A DNA stretch of 51,434 bases from a bacterium (lineage in GTDB: Bacteria > Zixibacteria > MSB-5A5 > GN15 > FEB-12): the NCBI GenBank assembly GCA_029211095.1, contig JARGFS010000003.1, positions 1 through 51,434 on the forward strand, given 5' to 3'. Below the pieces are notes generated by a model that saw nothing but the letters and a program-made list of their open reading frames with translations, was not told the origin of the DNA and searched no databases. Positions within the stretch are counted from its first letter, which is position 1. Each line of letters starts with the position of its first letter. The translations under genes were made by a program, and so were the position numbers. Shown here piece by piece: positions 35,632-45,800 of the stretch.

Positions 35632-37413
35632 TCAAAAGGCGGGACAGTCGGTTGGAGCGGGCCCGCTGCCAAAAATATAATCCACCAGGTAGGTCAAATC
35701 ACTGATATTGAGCTCTTCACCCGAATCACCGTTGCTGTTTGATTCCAGCGGACAGGCCGGTTCCGGTCCTCCACTAAAGAGATACTCCACCAGATAAGTG
35801 AGATCGGTGATACTGATTTCATCGAGCGGATCACTGTCGACATTGCCGCGCTGCCCCCGGCAGCAGGAAGGAGGGAGGCCGACATAAAGATCGGCCAGCA
35901 GACCGGCCGGGTCACAGGAAGTTGATTGAATAACTATTTTGACTTCAGTATTGCTTCCATCGTACGAAGTTGCCGAAGGCGCCGACAGGCTGTCAAAGGT
36001 CCCGCCCAGCCAGAGGTCTCCCGGCGAGTTATCTTCCATCCCGTCAAACTCTTCCAGATCGACCCAGCGATGCAAGTCATTCGAATTAGTTGAGCGGCTG
36101 TCGTCAATATGCCAGATGGCCGCGCCGCAGCCCGGGATGAGAGAATCAAATCCTATCTGCCTTCGGTATTCCAGCAGGAAATATTCATTTCCGCCAGCGC
36201 CGCTATTCCAGAGCTTGTATACCGCTTGATTCTGCTCTACATCCACCAGGGTTTCATCCCACAGATCAACTCCAACATTAATGGGGGTCAGCCAGTTCAG
36301 GCGGTCTTTGCACCAGGCGCTCAGATGGGCCGGTACAGCGCCAGCTCCGTTCCAGGTTCCTCCGGCCATATTGCACCAGGAACCAATCCCGTTACTGCTG
36401 CCATCGGTATCATACAAATCCGGCAGGCCCAGGGCATGTCCGTACTCATGGCAGAAGACGCCGATCGTTGAAATCCCGGACCAGAGCATTTCCGGCTCCA
36501 TAGTGTAGCCGTTGATTGTCTTTCCATCGGCAACCACCGCCGGCAATCCGGCACAGGTAAAGCACCAGGCGTGTGACCAGGGATAACCATTGTTACCTGT
36601 TTCCGCTCCCGGTCCGGCGTGTACTACAAAAAGCCCGTCCACGTTGCCATCGTTGTCATTGTCAAAAGGAGCAAAGTCAACTCCGGCATTTTCAGCCGCT
36701 ATGACCGCCTCCCGCGCCAGTTCAGCCGAGGCTCCCCAATTACTACCATCATTGTACCCATAATAGGAACGATTGTGCGAAGCTGTGTACCAACCAACGA
36801 CAATCCCGTTAACCCCAAACTGGCCGTATGAGACTTCCTGGAAATAGTCATTGACACTCCCATACTCGTTAAACCCGACCCGGTTCATTAGTTCATCAAA
36901 GTTGTCGGTGGAGAATACGGTATCTTCGTCCGGGAATTTTACCATGATGACCAAAATGTCAGCAATACTCAATATCCGGCTGTCGCCGTTGGTTGAGGTC
37001 AAATCAAATTGGTCAAGTCCCTCAAGAGTGGGGACCAATCGTTCCGCATTGGCCGCCAGTCTTTTCGGATACTCATTGGGGTCGGTTGATTTACTGACTA
37101 TCCCCCGGACAGAATTCGTGACTCGCTCTTGTGAGGGCTGCAAATTCCCCTGTTCATCCAGAACGGCATAACAATACCAGCCCTGGCTGTCCCGGACGAC
37201 GGTGTAGTCTTCCATTGTCACATAGCGGCCGTTTCGCTCATCACCAATCGGTCTAAATTCCAGAATCGTTCCATCAGGCTGGGTAACCTCAAAGGTCTCG
37301 CCTTGATAAGCGGGGACAGCCGAAGTTGTGGAGGCAAGAGAGACAAAAAACAGCGATAGGGCTGCAAAGAAATATGAGAGTGGTTTCCTGTTAGGTCCGG
37401 CGGGCTGTCTCAA
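35632..37413 (-). CDS. Secreted M6-family metallopeptidase with dockerin-like tail
   Basis: TTG start at 37413, supported by GGAGG 7 nt upstream; 593 residues with a signal peptide (to about residue 33). An N-terminal propeptide-like region contains RPIGDERNGRYVTMEDYTVV and CYAVLDEQGNL. The zinc motif HEYGHALGLPD is at 322-332, with a downstream DTDGSSNGIGSWCNMAGG that is typical of M6 enzymes. The last 75 residues carry two dockerin-like repeats (DEISITDLTYLVEYLF, ELNISDLTYLVDYIF) matching the tail of the peptidase at 6208. Unlike that protein it has no thrombospondin type 3 segment. It converges with the histidine kinase gene. Confidence 0.9.
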   Translation of the reverse strand: MRQPAGPNRKPLSYFFAALSLFFVSLASTTSAVPAYQGETFEVTQPDGTILEFRPIGDERNGRYVTMEDYTVVRDSQGWYCYAVLDEQGNLQPSQERVTNSVRGIVSKSTDPNEYPKRLAANAERLVPTLEGLDQFDLTSTNGDSRILSIADILVIMVKFPDEDTVFSTDNFDELMNRVGFNEYGSVNDYFQEVSYGQFGVNGIVVGWYTASHNRSYYGYNDGSNWGASAELAREAVIAAENAGVDFAPFDNDNDGNVDGLFVVHAGPGAETGNNGYPWSHAWCFTCAGLPAVVADGKTINGYTMEPEMLWSGISTIGVFCHEYGHALGLPDLYDTDGSSNGIGSWCNMAGGTWNGAGAVPAHLSAWCKDRLNWLTPINVGVDLWDETLVDVEQNQAVYKLWNSGAGGNEYFLLEYRRQIGFDSLIPGCGAAIWHIDDSRSTNSNDLHRWVDLEEFDGMEDNSPGDLWLGGTFDSLSAPSATSYDGSNTEVKIVIQSTSCDPAGLLADLYVGLPPSCCRGQRGNVDSDPLDEISITDLTYLVEYLFSGGPEPACPLESNSNGDSGEELNISDLTYLVDYIFGSGPAPTDCPAF

Positions 37414-37701
37414 TGCTCAACCTCCAATGGTGTAAGGCAAGTAAACAAGTTGCGGTCTTTCATTCAAGAGAACAGAATTGTCGGAGTAGGTTCGGTCTCT
37501 TTGATTGGGTAAAATATACTAAATCCTGCCAATTTTCAAAGCATCATTTCATCACCTGTCGGCGGTCTGGAATTGAAAATTGATGTCAACCGACCTCAGG
37601 CCAAAAATCAGAAATCGCTTGAAAACGGTAGAGGACCTGCTTAATTTTCGGAACATTTTATAGTTTATCCCACTGTCGGGCCATTACTTCAGGAGGTGTT
37701 T
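37414..37701. other. Divergent promoter region between M6 and M14 peptidase genes
   Basis: These 288 bases hold no gene. The sequence is locally A/T-rich (37500-37560 and 37640-37670), as expected for back-to-back promoters, but no -35/-10 pair is convincing. AGGAGG at 37691-37696 is the ribosome site of the plus-strand gene. Confidence 0.6.
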
Positions 37702-39714
37702 ATGAAGCAAACCGCTAGGCTTCTGACGTTCTTATTCGCGTTAACATTGACCATCAGTCCACAGGTCAAGAGCGCACCCTATGATTATCTTACTCCGCAG
37801 CAAATCAACAGCCAGCTGGTCTCTCTCAAGACAGCTTCGGGAGTTAGTACAAAAACTCATCTGTTAGCCAAAACCGAAGGCGGCCGTGACCTGACTCTGC
37901 TGGAGATTTCCGGTGAGCAGCCAACCGGGTCGGCTATTCTGGTTGTGGCCAATATGGATGGGGATTATCCATTGGCCAGCGAAGCCGCTGTCAGATTGAG
38001 CAAGCTGTTAGCCAATGAATGGAGCGACCTCCTCAAAGATCACAGCTGGTTTATCGTACCGGTGGGAAATCCGGATGGATATGCAAGGTTCTTCTCCTCT
38101 CCGGCATCCGGGAATTTTACCAATGGAAGATCGGTCAACGCCGACCAGGATAATGCTTATGACGAAGATGGTCCGGAAGACCTCAACAAAGATGGTTTCA
38201 TCACCACCATGCGCCAGTTGCACCCGGAAGGGAAATGGATTGAAGTTGAGTCCAATCCGCTGTTGCTTAAGAAAGCCGATGGCGCCAAAGGAGAGGTTGG
38301 CAAGTACCGCCTGTTTCCGGAGGGGATTGACAATGATGGGGACGGCGAGATAAACGAGGATGGTCCCGATGGTGTAAATCCGGGTAACAATTTCCCCCAT
38401 GATTTCCAGCACTACACTACCACCAATGGGCTTCACGCTGCCAGCGAAAGTGAGACGCGTGGAGTTCTTGAATTCTGTTTTGACCACACCGAGATCGGCA
38501 TGGTGATATCATTTGGACGGGCCAACAGTCTCAAGGAAACGCCTAAATCAGGGCGTAAAGCCGAAGCCGACCAGTCCAAATACAAAGTACCGGAACGCTG
38601 GGCCAAAAGAATGGGGCTGGACCAGGAGAAGGAATACCCGATTAAGGACCTTCTCTCAATGGCCCGTGACTACACCGGCTATAAAGAGCTGACCGAAGAC
38701 CAGCTCCTGCAGTGGCTTGGTGTTGGCGCCGCAGTCAACCCTGACAAGGGAGACCTCTCCTACTGGGAGGAGATCAGCAAGAAATACAACGACTATATCA
38801 AAGAGGCGGAACTGGACGGCAAGCGTCTTGACCCGCCCGGCTTTGGCTCCGGTTCTATCGAAGAGTGGTCTTACTATCAGTATGGCGTGCCTACTTTCGC
38901 GATGGATTTCTGGACCCTGCCGGAACCAAAGGAAGAAAAAAAAGAAGAGGAACCGGCCGGGATCACGCTGGACTCGTTGGAAAATATGTCCAGCGACCAG
39001 TTCATTGAACTGGGCCAGGAGCGTATAGCGGAATTTCTTAAGGCGAACGACGCCCCCCCTATGTACACGGCTGAAATGGTCATCAACGCCCTCAAAGGAG
39101 GGATGATGGACACCAAGAAGATGGCCAAGTTTATGCGCAAAAGCAAAAAGCAGGAGGATGCAGGCGGTGCCGATGAAGAGGATGAAGCTCTCTTTGCATA
39201 CGCTCCCGATGCGTTCGTCGCCTGGAGTGCTTATGATCATCCCACTCTCGGCCAGGTTGAAATTGGCGGACAAAAACCGCATGTTCAAGTTTTACCCAAA
39301 GGAGAAGAGGTGGACAGCCTTCTCAGTAAGCAGCTTCCGTTTGTGAGAGAGTTAGCCAATATGCTCCCCAAACTTGAAATTGGCCGGGCGGTTGTCGAAC
39401 GAGTCAGTTCCGATGTCTTCCGCCTTGATGTCTGGGTGACCAATTCCGGACTCCTCCCGTATCCCACCTATCAAGGGAAGCGAAGCCAGCGACCCGCTCC
39501 TCCGGCTCTAACCCTTGGTGAGGAAAAAGTGACAATCCTCGAAGGGCGCGCTCGAAATCCGCTGGGGTTGCTTGGTGGGTCCGGAGCTGTTGAAAAGGTA
39601 ACCTGGCTTTTGCAGGGAACGGCCGGGAGCAAGGTCAGTTTGAGCCTGCACTCGTTCAGTGCCGGAACCGACGAAATGACGATAACCCTCACCGAAGGGG
39701 AGACCATCCGATGA
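37702..39714 (+). CDS. M14-family carboxypeptidase homologue lacking zinc ligands (probable pseudoenzyme)
   Basis: The ATG at 37702 follows AGGAGG by 5 nt; 670 residues with a signal peptide (to about residue 24). Fold and order of segments match the intact paralogue encoded next: GGRDLTLLEI, FIVPVGNPDGYARFF, an Asp-rich calcium-like DNDGDGEINEDGPDG, and a closing Ig-like region. However, the first zinc motif HxxE of M14 is replaced by Asp86-Gly-Asp-Tyr89, the second zinc His by Gly (ISFGRANS), the substrate Arg by Asn (NPGNNFPHDF), and the general-base Glu by Asp (PTFAMDFW). A Lys/Glu-rich insertion follows (PKEEKKEEEP, about residues 412-421). It likely binds peptide or its neighbour rather than cutting. 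The stop codon overlaps the next ATG. Confidence 0.85.
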   Translation: MKQTARLLTFLFALTLTISPQVKSAPYDYLTPQQINSQLVSLKTASGVSTKTHLLAKTEGGRDLTLLEISGEQPTGSAILVVANMDGDYPLASEAAVRLSKLLANEWSDLLKDHSWFIVPVGNPDGYARFFSSPASGNFTNGRSVNADQDNAYDEDGPEDLNKDGFITTMRQLHPEGKWIEVESNPLLLKKADGAKGEVGKYRLFPEGIDNDGDGEINEDGPDGVNPGNNFPHDFQHYTTTNGLHAASESETRGVLEFCFDHTEIGMVISFGRANSLKETPKSGRKAEADQSKYKVPERWAKRMGLDQEKEYPIKDLLSMARDYTGYKELTEDQLLQWLGVGAAVNPDKGDLSYWEEISKKYNDYIKEAELDGKRLDPPGFGSGSIEEWSYYQYGVPTFAMDFWTLPEPKEEKKEEEPAGITLDSLENMSSDQFIELGQERIAEFLKANDAPPMYTAEMVINALKGGMMDTKKMAKFMRKSKKQEDAGGADEEDEALFAYAPDAFVAWSAYDHPTLGQVEIGGQKPHVQVLPKGEEVDSLLSKQLPFVRELANMLPKLEIGRAVVERVSSDVFRLDVWVTNSGLLPYPTYQGKRSQRPAPPALTLGEEKVTILEGRARNPLGLLGGSGAVEKVTWLLQGTAGSKVSLSLHSFSAGTDEMTITLTEGETIR

Positions 39715-41441
39715 ATAAACTGAATCTATTTGTTACTGGCATACTGTTGGCCCTGATGACTGTTTCGGTCAGCGCAGAGAAACTGCATCTGACTTTTGAC
39801 CATTTCTACGATGGACAGGCAACAGTAGAGGCCGTTCATGCTCTCAACAAGGCCTACCCCAATCTGACCACTCTGCAGTCACTCGGGCAGAGTGAAGAGG
39901 GACGCGACATCTGGCAGTTGACGATCAATAATCCCAAAACAGGTCAGGATACCGATAAGCCGGGTGTCTATGTGGATGGGGCCATTCACGGGAATGAGAT
40001 TCAGGCAACCGAAGTTTGCCTGTACCTGGCCTGGTATCTGCTGGATTCTTATGGCAGCAACGAAGTCATCACGGAGCTGATTGACAGCCGCGCTTTCTAT
40101 ATTATTCCGGTAGTCAATGTTGATAATCGTTGGCACTTCTTTACAGACGCGGGAGGCTACAATAGCGGACGGACCGGCATGGTTCCTTATGACGATGACC
40201 GGGACGGGCTTCTGGACGAAGATGACTCCGAAGACATAGACGGGGATGGACAGGTTCTGCGGATGAGAATAAAAGACCCGTACGGAAACTGGAAAGATCA
40301 TCCGGACGATCCGAGAGTCATGGTCCGGGTCAAGGATGGTGAGCAGGGACAGTGGACCCGCCTGGGATCAGAAGGTATCGACAACGACGGCGACGGTCAG
40401 ATTAACGAAGACGGCCCCGGCTACCTGGACATGAACCGCAACTGGGGATTCAAATGGCAGCCTCCGTATGTTCAGTCCGGATCGGGCGATTATCCAATGT
40501 CCGGCAAGGTGACACGGGCTATTTCCAGTTTTATCCTGACCAAACCAAACATCTGTTTCAATTTCGCCTTCCACAATTCCGGCGGCCTCATCGTGCGCGG
40601 ACCGGGTTCCAAGCTGGCGGGCATGTACCCGCCGCAGGATGTCAAAGTATATGATTTCCTCGGGCATGAAGGGGAGAAAATCCTTCCCGGCTACGAGTAT
40701 ATCATTGGCGGCCTGTCCATGTATACCACCCACGGCGACTTTGATGAATGGATGTATTCCAACCTGGGCATCTTTGGGTTTGTGGGCGAACTCTTTATGA
40801 GTGAAAAGGAGCGCTACCGCCGCTCCAAAGATAAGATGGAAGAGTCGGACGAAGAGTGGTTTGATGGCACTCCGGCGATTGAGAAACACAAATTCGATGA
40901 TAATGTCAACCAGGGACGAATGTTCTCCGATTGGAAAGAATTTGATCATCCAACGCTGGGGAAAATTGAGATTGGTGGCTGGAACACGTTCACCACGCGG
41001 ATACCACCGCTGTTTATGCTGCCGGAAATGGTCCATCGCAACGCCTCGCTTGTCATCTTTACATCCCAGCAGGCGCCCGAAATAGACCTGGAACTGATCG
41101 ACATCACCGACATTGGTGACGGGCTCAAGAGAGTTCGGGTCAGGGCTCATAACAAGAATGCTATTCCATCGCTGTCAGCCCAGGCGGTAAGAAAAGAGAT
41201 CTACCGTCGGGATCTGTTTGAAATCAGCGGCGGTTCCATTGAAGTTCTCTCCGGGGCGATTGTAAATGATTTGCATATGGACCGGGTTTCACCAAAGCGA
41301 AATCGTCCGGAGCTCATTTTCTCAAGCGTACCTGCTTTTGGAACGCGCGAAATCCAGTGGATTGTCAAGGGGAGTGGGTCAGCTATAATTAGTTACTCGG
41401 CCGTGAAGGCGAAAGATACTAAATTGAGTATTGACCTGTAG
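39711..41441 (+). CDS. Secreted zinc carboxypeptidase, M14 family
   Basis: The ATG at 39711 overlaps the TGA of its paralogue (ATGA); 576 residues with a signal peptide (to about residue 22). All M14 catalytic residues are present: zinc ligands His93 and Glu96 (IHGNE), His288 (FAFHNSGG), the substrate Arg/Asn block DMNRNWGF, and general base Glu360 (GFVGELF). An insertion with Asp-rich calcium-like segments (DDDRDGLLDEDDSEDIDGDG and DNDGDGQINEDGPG) lies between the zinc ligands. The C-terminal 150 residues are beta-rich. It probably trims peptides outside the cell, alongside its inactive paralogue. A strong terminator follows. Confidence 0.93.
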   Translation: MNKLNLFVTGILLALMTVSVSAEKLHLTFDHFYDGQATVEAVHALNKAYPNLTTLQSLGQSEEGRDIWQLTINNPKTGQDTDKPGVYVDGAIHGNEIQATEVCLYLAWYLLDSYGSNEVITELIDSRAFYIIPVVNVDNRWHFFTDAGGYNSGRTGMVPYDDDRDGLLDEDDSEDIDGDGQVLRMRIKDPYGNWKDHPDDPRVMVRVKDGEQGQWTRLGSEGIDNDGDGQINEDGPGYLDMNRNWGFKWQPPYVQSGSGDYPMSGKVTRAISSFILTKPNICFNFAFHNSGGLIVRGPGSKLAGMYPPQDVKVYDFLGHEGEKILPGYEYIIGGLSMYTTHGDFDEWMYSNLGIFGFVGELFMSEKERYRRSKDKMEESDEEWFDGTPAIEKHKFDDNVNQGRMFSDWKEFDHPTLGKIEIGGWNTFTTRIPPLFMLPEMVHRNASLVIFTSQQAPEIDLELIDITDIGDGLKRVRVRAHNKNAIPSLSAQAVRKEIYRRDLFEISGGSIEVLSGAIVNDLHMDRVSPKRNRPELIFSSVPAFGTREIQWIVKGSGSAIISYSAVKAKDTKLSIDL

Positions 41442-41460
41442 ACTGAACAGTTTTGCTGTC

Positions 41461-41489
41461 AAGGGCGGTCATTGGCCGCCCTTTTTTTT
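41461..41489 (+). terminator. Rho-independent terminator after the M14 pair
   Basis: AAGGGCGG (41461-41468) pairs with CCGCCCTT (41476-41483) around a 7-nt loop, followed by an unbroken T run to 41489. It begins 20 nt after the stop codon. Confidence 0.93.
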
Positions 41490-41587
41490 GACTGGAAGGG
41501 GGTGGAAGTTTAAGGAACAACCGGGAGATTTTCTCGTTTTTCTATTATCCAGGGTCGGTCAGGTGCTGGCTTGCGTGTTCAAATGCC

Positions 41588-41614
41588 TTGACAGTCTGAA
41601 CCCCCTGATACATT
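41588..41614 (+). promoter_or_regulatory. Possible sigma-70-type promoter for the RND operon
   Basis: A perfect TTGACA lies at 41588-41593. The best -10 match, TACATT at 41609-41614, is only 15 nt away, which is short. A leader of about 75 nt would follow. Nothing else in the spacer looks better. Confidence 0.3.
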
Positions 41615-41695
41615 GTTGAAAACTGCGTCCAAAGTAAGAAATACATTAGATCATTTTGCCCTGGTGATGGTCTAAGTCTATAAAAGGAAGATTGA

Positions 41696-42829
41696 ATGTC
41701 CCGATTAATGAAGTTTGCCGTTCCAGTCTTGATTTTGGCTGTTGGCGCAATAAGTATGTTTTTCCTCCTGGGATTGAAAGATGATGCCCCGCGGCATACA
41801 CCGGAAATCCGAGCCAAACTGGTGGGAGCAGAAGTTGTTAAACTACAGTCACTTCCAACTGAAATTGGCGGTCTGGGCCGGGTCACTTCCTCACAGCCGG
41901 TAGAACTGGTTAGTGAGGTTTCGGGGAAGCTTAAGAACGGTGATATTCCCTTCATGCCCGGTCAGTCATTCACTAAGGGGCAGCTTCTGGCTAAAATAGA
42001 TGATCGGCAGGCGCGATTGCAGACCAATAGCAAAAAAGCGGAGCTACTGTCAGCGCTGGCTCAGTTCCTCCCGGAGATAAAAGTAGCCTTCCCCAATGAG
42101 TATCCGGTCTGGGAGCAGTATTTCAAAAACTGTGAGTTTAATCGCCCGCTCGATATTCTCCCGGAGGCGGCCAACGAGAAAATCAAACTATACCTTTCCC
42201 GTTTCAACATCTACCAACTCTATTTTGCTGTTCTGAACCTTGAGATCGAATTGGAAAAGCACTTCTTCTATGCTCCCTTTAACGGCTCCATTACTCTGGC
42301 AAACAAACGCGAAGGGGCCAACATCCGCAGTGGGAACAGCGTTGGTCAGATTGTAAACCTGGTAGACCTGGAAATTGAAATCCCGGTTGCCGCCGAAGAT
42401 ATCGAGTGGCTGGACTATTCCGCCCCGGTCTTTCTTACGTCGTCTGAGCTGATCGGTCAATGGTCCGGAGAGATAAAACGGGTGGGCAGCACCATTGATA
42501 CCCGCACTCAAACGATACCTATCTTTGTTGATATTGATAATGAGCACTCTCATCAGATGCGGGAGGGTCTCTTCCTGAACGCGGCTATTACCGGACAGAA
42601 TGTGGAGAAGGCGTATCGCGTTCCGCGTCGGGCCATTTATGATGAATCCACGGTTTACCTGGTTGTCAATGGCAAATTATCCCAGCGCAAAGTGAGTATC
42701 GTAAGGCGCGTCGCCGATGATGTCATCGTTTCCGGCGGTCTCAATGATGGTGATACACTGGTAGTTGATATGATGCAGGGTGTGGTGGCCGGAATGCCGG
42801 CCAAAGCGATGCTCAGCCAGGAAGGATAA
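41696..42829 (+). CDS. RND efflux periplasmic adaptor (HlyD/AcrA family)
   Basis: This 377-residue protein starts at an ATG preceded by AGGAAG. It has an N-terminal membrane or signal anchor (about 5-25), a split lipoyl-like half-motif (VELVSEVSGKLKNGDIPFMPGQSFTKGQLLAKID and, later, FYAPFNGSITLANKREGANIRSGNSVGQIVNL), a short alpha-hairpin between the halves, a beta-barrel domain (LEIEIPVAAEDIEWL) and a C-terminal membrane-proximal domain ending GVVAGMPAKAML. It links the inner-membrane pump encoded 10 nt downstream to an outer-membrane channel. No TolC-like channel is nearby. Confidence 0.92.
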   Translation: MSRLMKFAVPVLILAVGAISMFFLLGLKDDAPRHTPEIRAKLVGAEVVKLQSLPTEIGGLGRVTSSQPVELVSEVSGKLKNGDIPFMPGQSFTKGQLLAKIDDRQARLQTNSKKAELLSALAQFLPEIKVAFPNEYPVWEQYFKNCEFNRPLDILPEAANEKIKLYLSRFNIYQLYFAVLNLEIELEKHFFYAPFNGSITLANKREGANIRSGNSVGQIVNLVDLEIEIPVAAEDIEWLDYSAPVFLTSSELIGQWSGEIKRVGSTIDTRTQTIPIFVDIDNEHSHQMREGLFLNAAITGQNVEKAYRVPRRAIYDESTVYLVVNGKLSQRKVSIVRRVADDVIVSGGLNDGDTLVVDMMQGVVAGMPAKAMLSQEG

Positions 42830-42839
42830 GGGGGACGGT

Positions 42840-45800
42840 ATGAGAAAAGTAATTTCATATTTTATCAAATACCCGATCTGGACTTCGGTCCTGATGTTTG
42901 GCGTCATTCTGTTTGGACTCTTTTCACTCGGACTGATGCGCAACTCATTTTTCCCGGAGACAAAACCAGACCTTGTTATGGTTCAGGTGGTCTATCCGGG
43001 CGCCTCACCGGATGAAGTTGCCGAAGGGGTCGTATTAAAAATCGAAGAAAACCTGGACGGCCTGGACGGTGTTGATCGGGTGACTTCGATCTCCCGCGAG
43101 AATTTCGGAACGGTCACGGCGGAACTTCTCAAAGGGACAGACATTGATGAGGCCCTGGCCGATATCAAGAACGCCGTAGACCGGATCAACTCTTTTCCCG
43201 AAGATGTAGAGCAGCCGGTCATTTTCAAACAGAGATTCAGGACCAGGGCGTTATCGGTTGTACTATACGGCGAAACCGACCTCTACAATATGAAATATAT
43301 CGCCGAGCAGATGCGTGATAATCTGCTTGAGTCGGATGTTATTTCGCAGGTTGCTATTGAAGGTCTTCCGGAGCTTGAAATATCAATCGAAGTATCCGAA
43401 GCGGACCTTCGCCGCTACCAATTGACATTCGATGAGATCGCCAACGCCGTACGCAATGCCAATGTAAATATCTCGGGCGGTAAATTTGAGACCAAAGATG
43501 AAGAGATTCTAATCCGGGCCTGGGGCCGTAATTACTATGCGGATGAATTGAACGATATTCCAATCCGCGGCAACTCGGACGGATCGGTTATACACTTAGG
43601 GGATGTTGCCAGCGTTGAGGAGCAGTGGGAAGACATCCCGGACAAGCGTCTTTACAACGGCCGGACCGCCCTGGTCCTGAATATTGACCAGGCCGAGAGC
43701 GAAGATATTATCGGTATTGCCGAAAAAGCTATTGCCCACATTGCCGAGTTCAATGACAACAATGAAAATGTCAAAGCTCTGGTTCTTGATGATCGCACCG
43801 TTCCGCTCAGACAGCGTTTAGCCCTGCTGGTTAAGAATGGTATGATCGGACTACTGCTGATTGTGGTGGCCCTGGGACTGTTCCTTAATCTCAGGCTGTC
43901 GTTCTGGGTGGCGATCTCCATTCCCTTCTCCTTTGCCGGGATGTTCATTGTAGCCTCTATGTGGGGGATTACCATTAATGTCATCTCGCTCTTTGGCATG
44001 ATTATCGTGGTAGGTATTCTGGTCGATGATGCCATTGTGGTGGGGGAAAATATCTTTGCCAATTATGAACGAGGCAAGTCGGCGGTGCAGGCGGCCGTGG
44101 ACGGGACGATAGAAGTCATTGCCCCTGTCACAACTTCGGTACTGACGACAGTGCTTGCTTTTCTTCCCTTTTTCTTTCTTGATGGAATGTTGGGAAAATT
44201 CATTTGGGAGATGGCCCTGGTAGTCAGCGCTTCCCTGCTGTTTTCATTGGCCGAGGCTTTCTTAATTCTCCCGTCTCACCTGGCTCACTCCAAAGGGCTC
44301 AAACCGCACAAGCAGGATCATCCTATTCGCAAGAAAATTGAAAAAGGGATTGCGTACTTGACCCATGATCTGTATGCCCCGTTGCTCAGGATGACGCTCA
44401 GGCATAAGTGGATAACAATGGTTACACCAATTGCGCTGGTTCTGTTTACGGTTGGGTTGATTGGAGGGGGCGTAATCGGTTTGACCTTCTTCCCCTTTAT
44501 CGATGGTGATACCCTGCCGATAAACATTACGCTGGTCTCCGGTCGTCAGGAGTTTGATACCGATTCACTACTGCAGCAGATTGAAACCAAGTGTTGGGAA
44601 GTGAACGATGAACTCAAATCAGAGCGTTCGGATGGCGAAGATGTCGTTTTGGGGATCAGTCGCATTCTTGGCAGCAATGACCTGGGCGAAAGCGGGGCTC
44701 ACACCGGGCAATTGATTCTGCAACTCATGGACGGCGAATTCCGGGACATGGACAGTTATCTGATCGGCAATCGCATCCGTGAGAAAGTGGGCCAGCTGTC
44801 AGAAGTTCAGAATATCACTTTTGGTCGGGCCGGGCACTTTGGAAAACCGGTCTCCATCAGCCTGCTGGGTAACGACTATGACCAACTGGAGAAAGCAAAA
44901 AACCTGCTTATATCTGAGATGAAAGATTTCTCCTCGCTCCGAGATGTGACCGATTCGGACCAGAAAGGGAGAAGAGAATTTAACATCAGTCTCAAGCCAG
45001 CCGCCCACGCGCTCGGCCTGACTCTTCAGGATATTGCCGGGCAGGTGCGGCAGGGTTTCTTTGGCAAGGAGATTCAACGCATTCAACGCGGTCGGGATGA
45101 GATCAGGGTCTGGGTGCGCTACTCCGATGCAGACCGGGGGTCACTCGGCCTGATTAACCAGATTAGGATACGTACGCCCGATGGACGGGAGTATCCCTTT
45201 GGCCAGCTGGCCGACTATACAGTGGAGCGAGGAATCAATTCGATCAGTCATCTCAATCGGATGCGCGAAGTGAAAGTCGAAGCCAACCAGGCCGATGTCG
45301 CTGACGACCTCCCGCCGATTTTAGCTGAAATTGAAGAAGATGTCATTCCCCGGGTGCTTGGCCAGGTGCAGGGAGTCAGAGCTTCGTTTGAAGGGCAGTC
45401 GCGCGATCAGGCCAAGATTCAAAAGTCGATGAAGACCGCCTTCCCACTGGCTATGTTAGGCATGTTTATTCTGGTGGTCCTGGTTTTCAGATCATACCTG
45501 CAGGCGATAATTATATTCTCTCTGATTCCCATTGGAATGATTGGGGCCATCTGGGGACACGGAATTCATGGATTACAGTTGAACATGCTCTCACTCTTTG
45601 GGGTCATAGCCTTAAGCGGTATCATTATTAACGACAGTATTGTGCTGGTTGATCAGATCAACCGGTATCTTCGCCAGGGGCAGAAAGTCTATGACGCCGT
45701 ATTCAATGCCGGCCTGGCCCGTCTCCGTCCTATTCTTCTGACCTCCTTGACAACCGCCCTCGGACTGGCTCCCCTGATTCTTGAGACCAGTCGTCAGGCT

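Noticed and set aside
40368-41150. Minus-strand open frame opposite the active M14 gene
   Set aside because: The plus strand carries all M14 catalytic motifs in this region.
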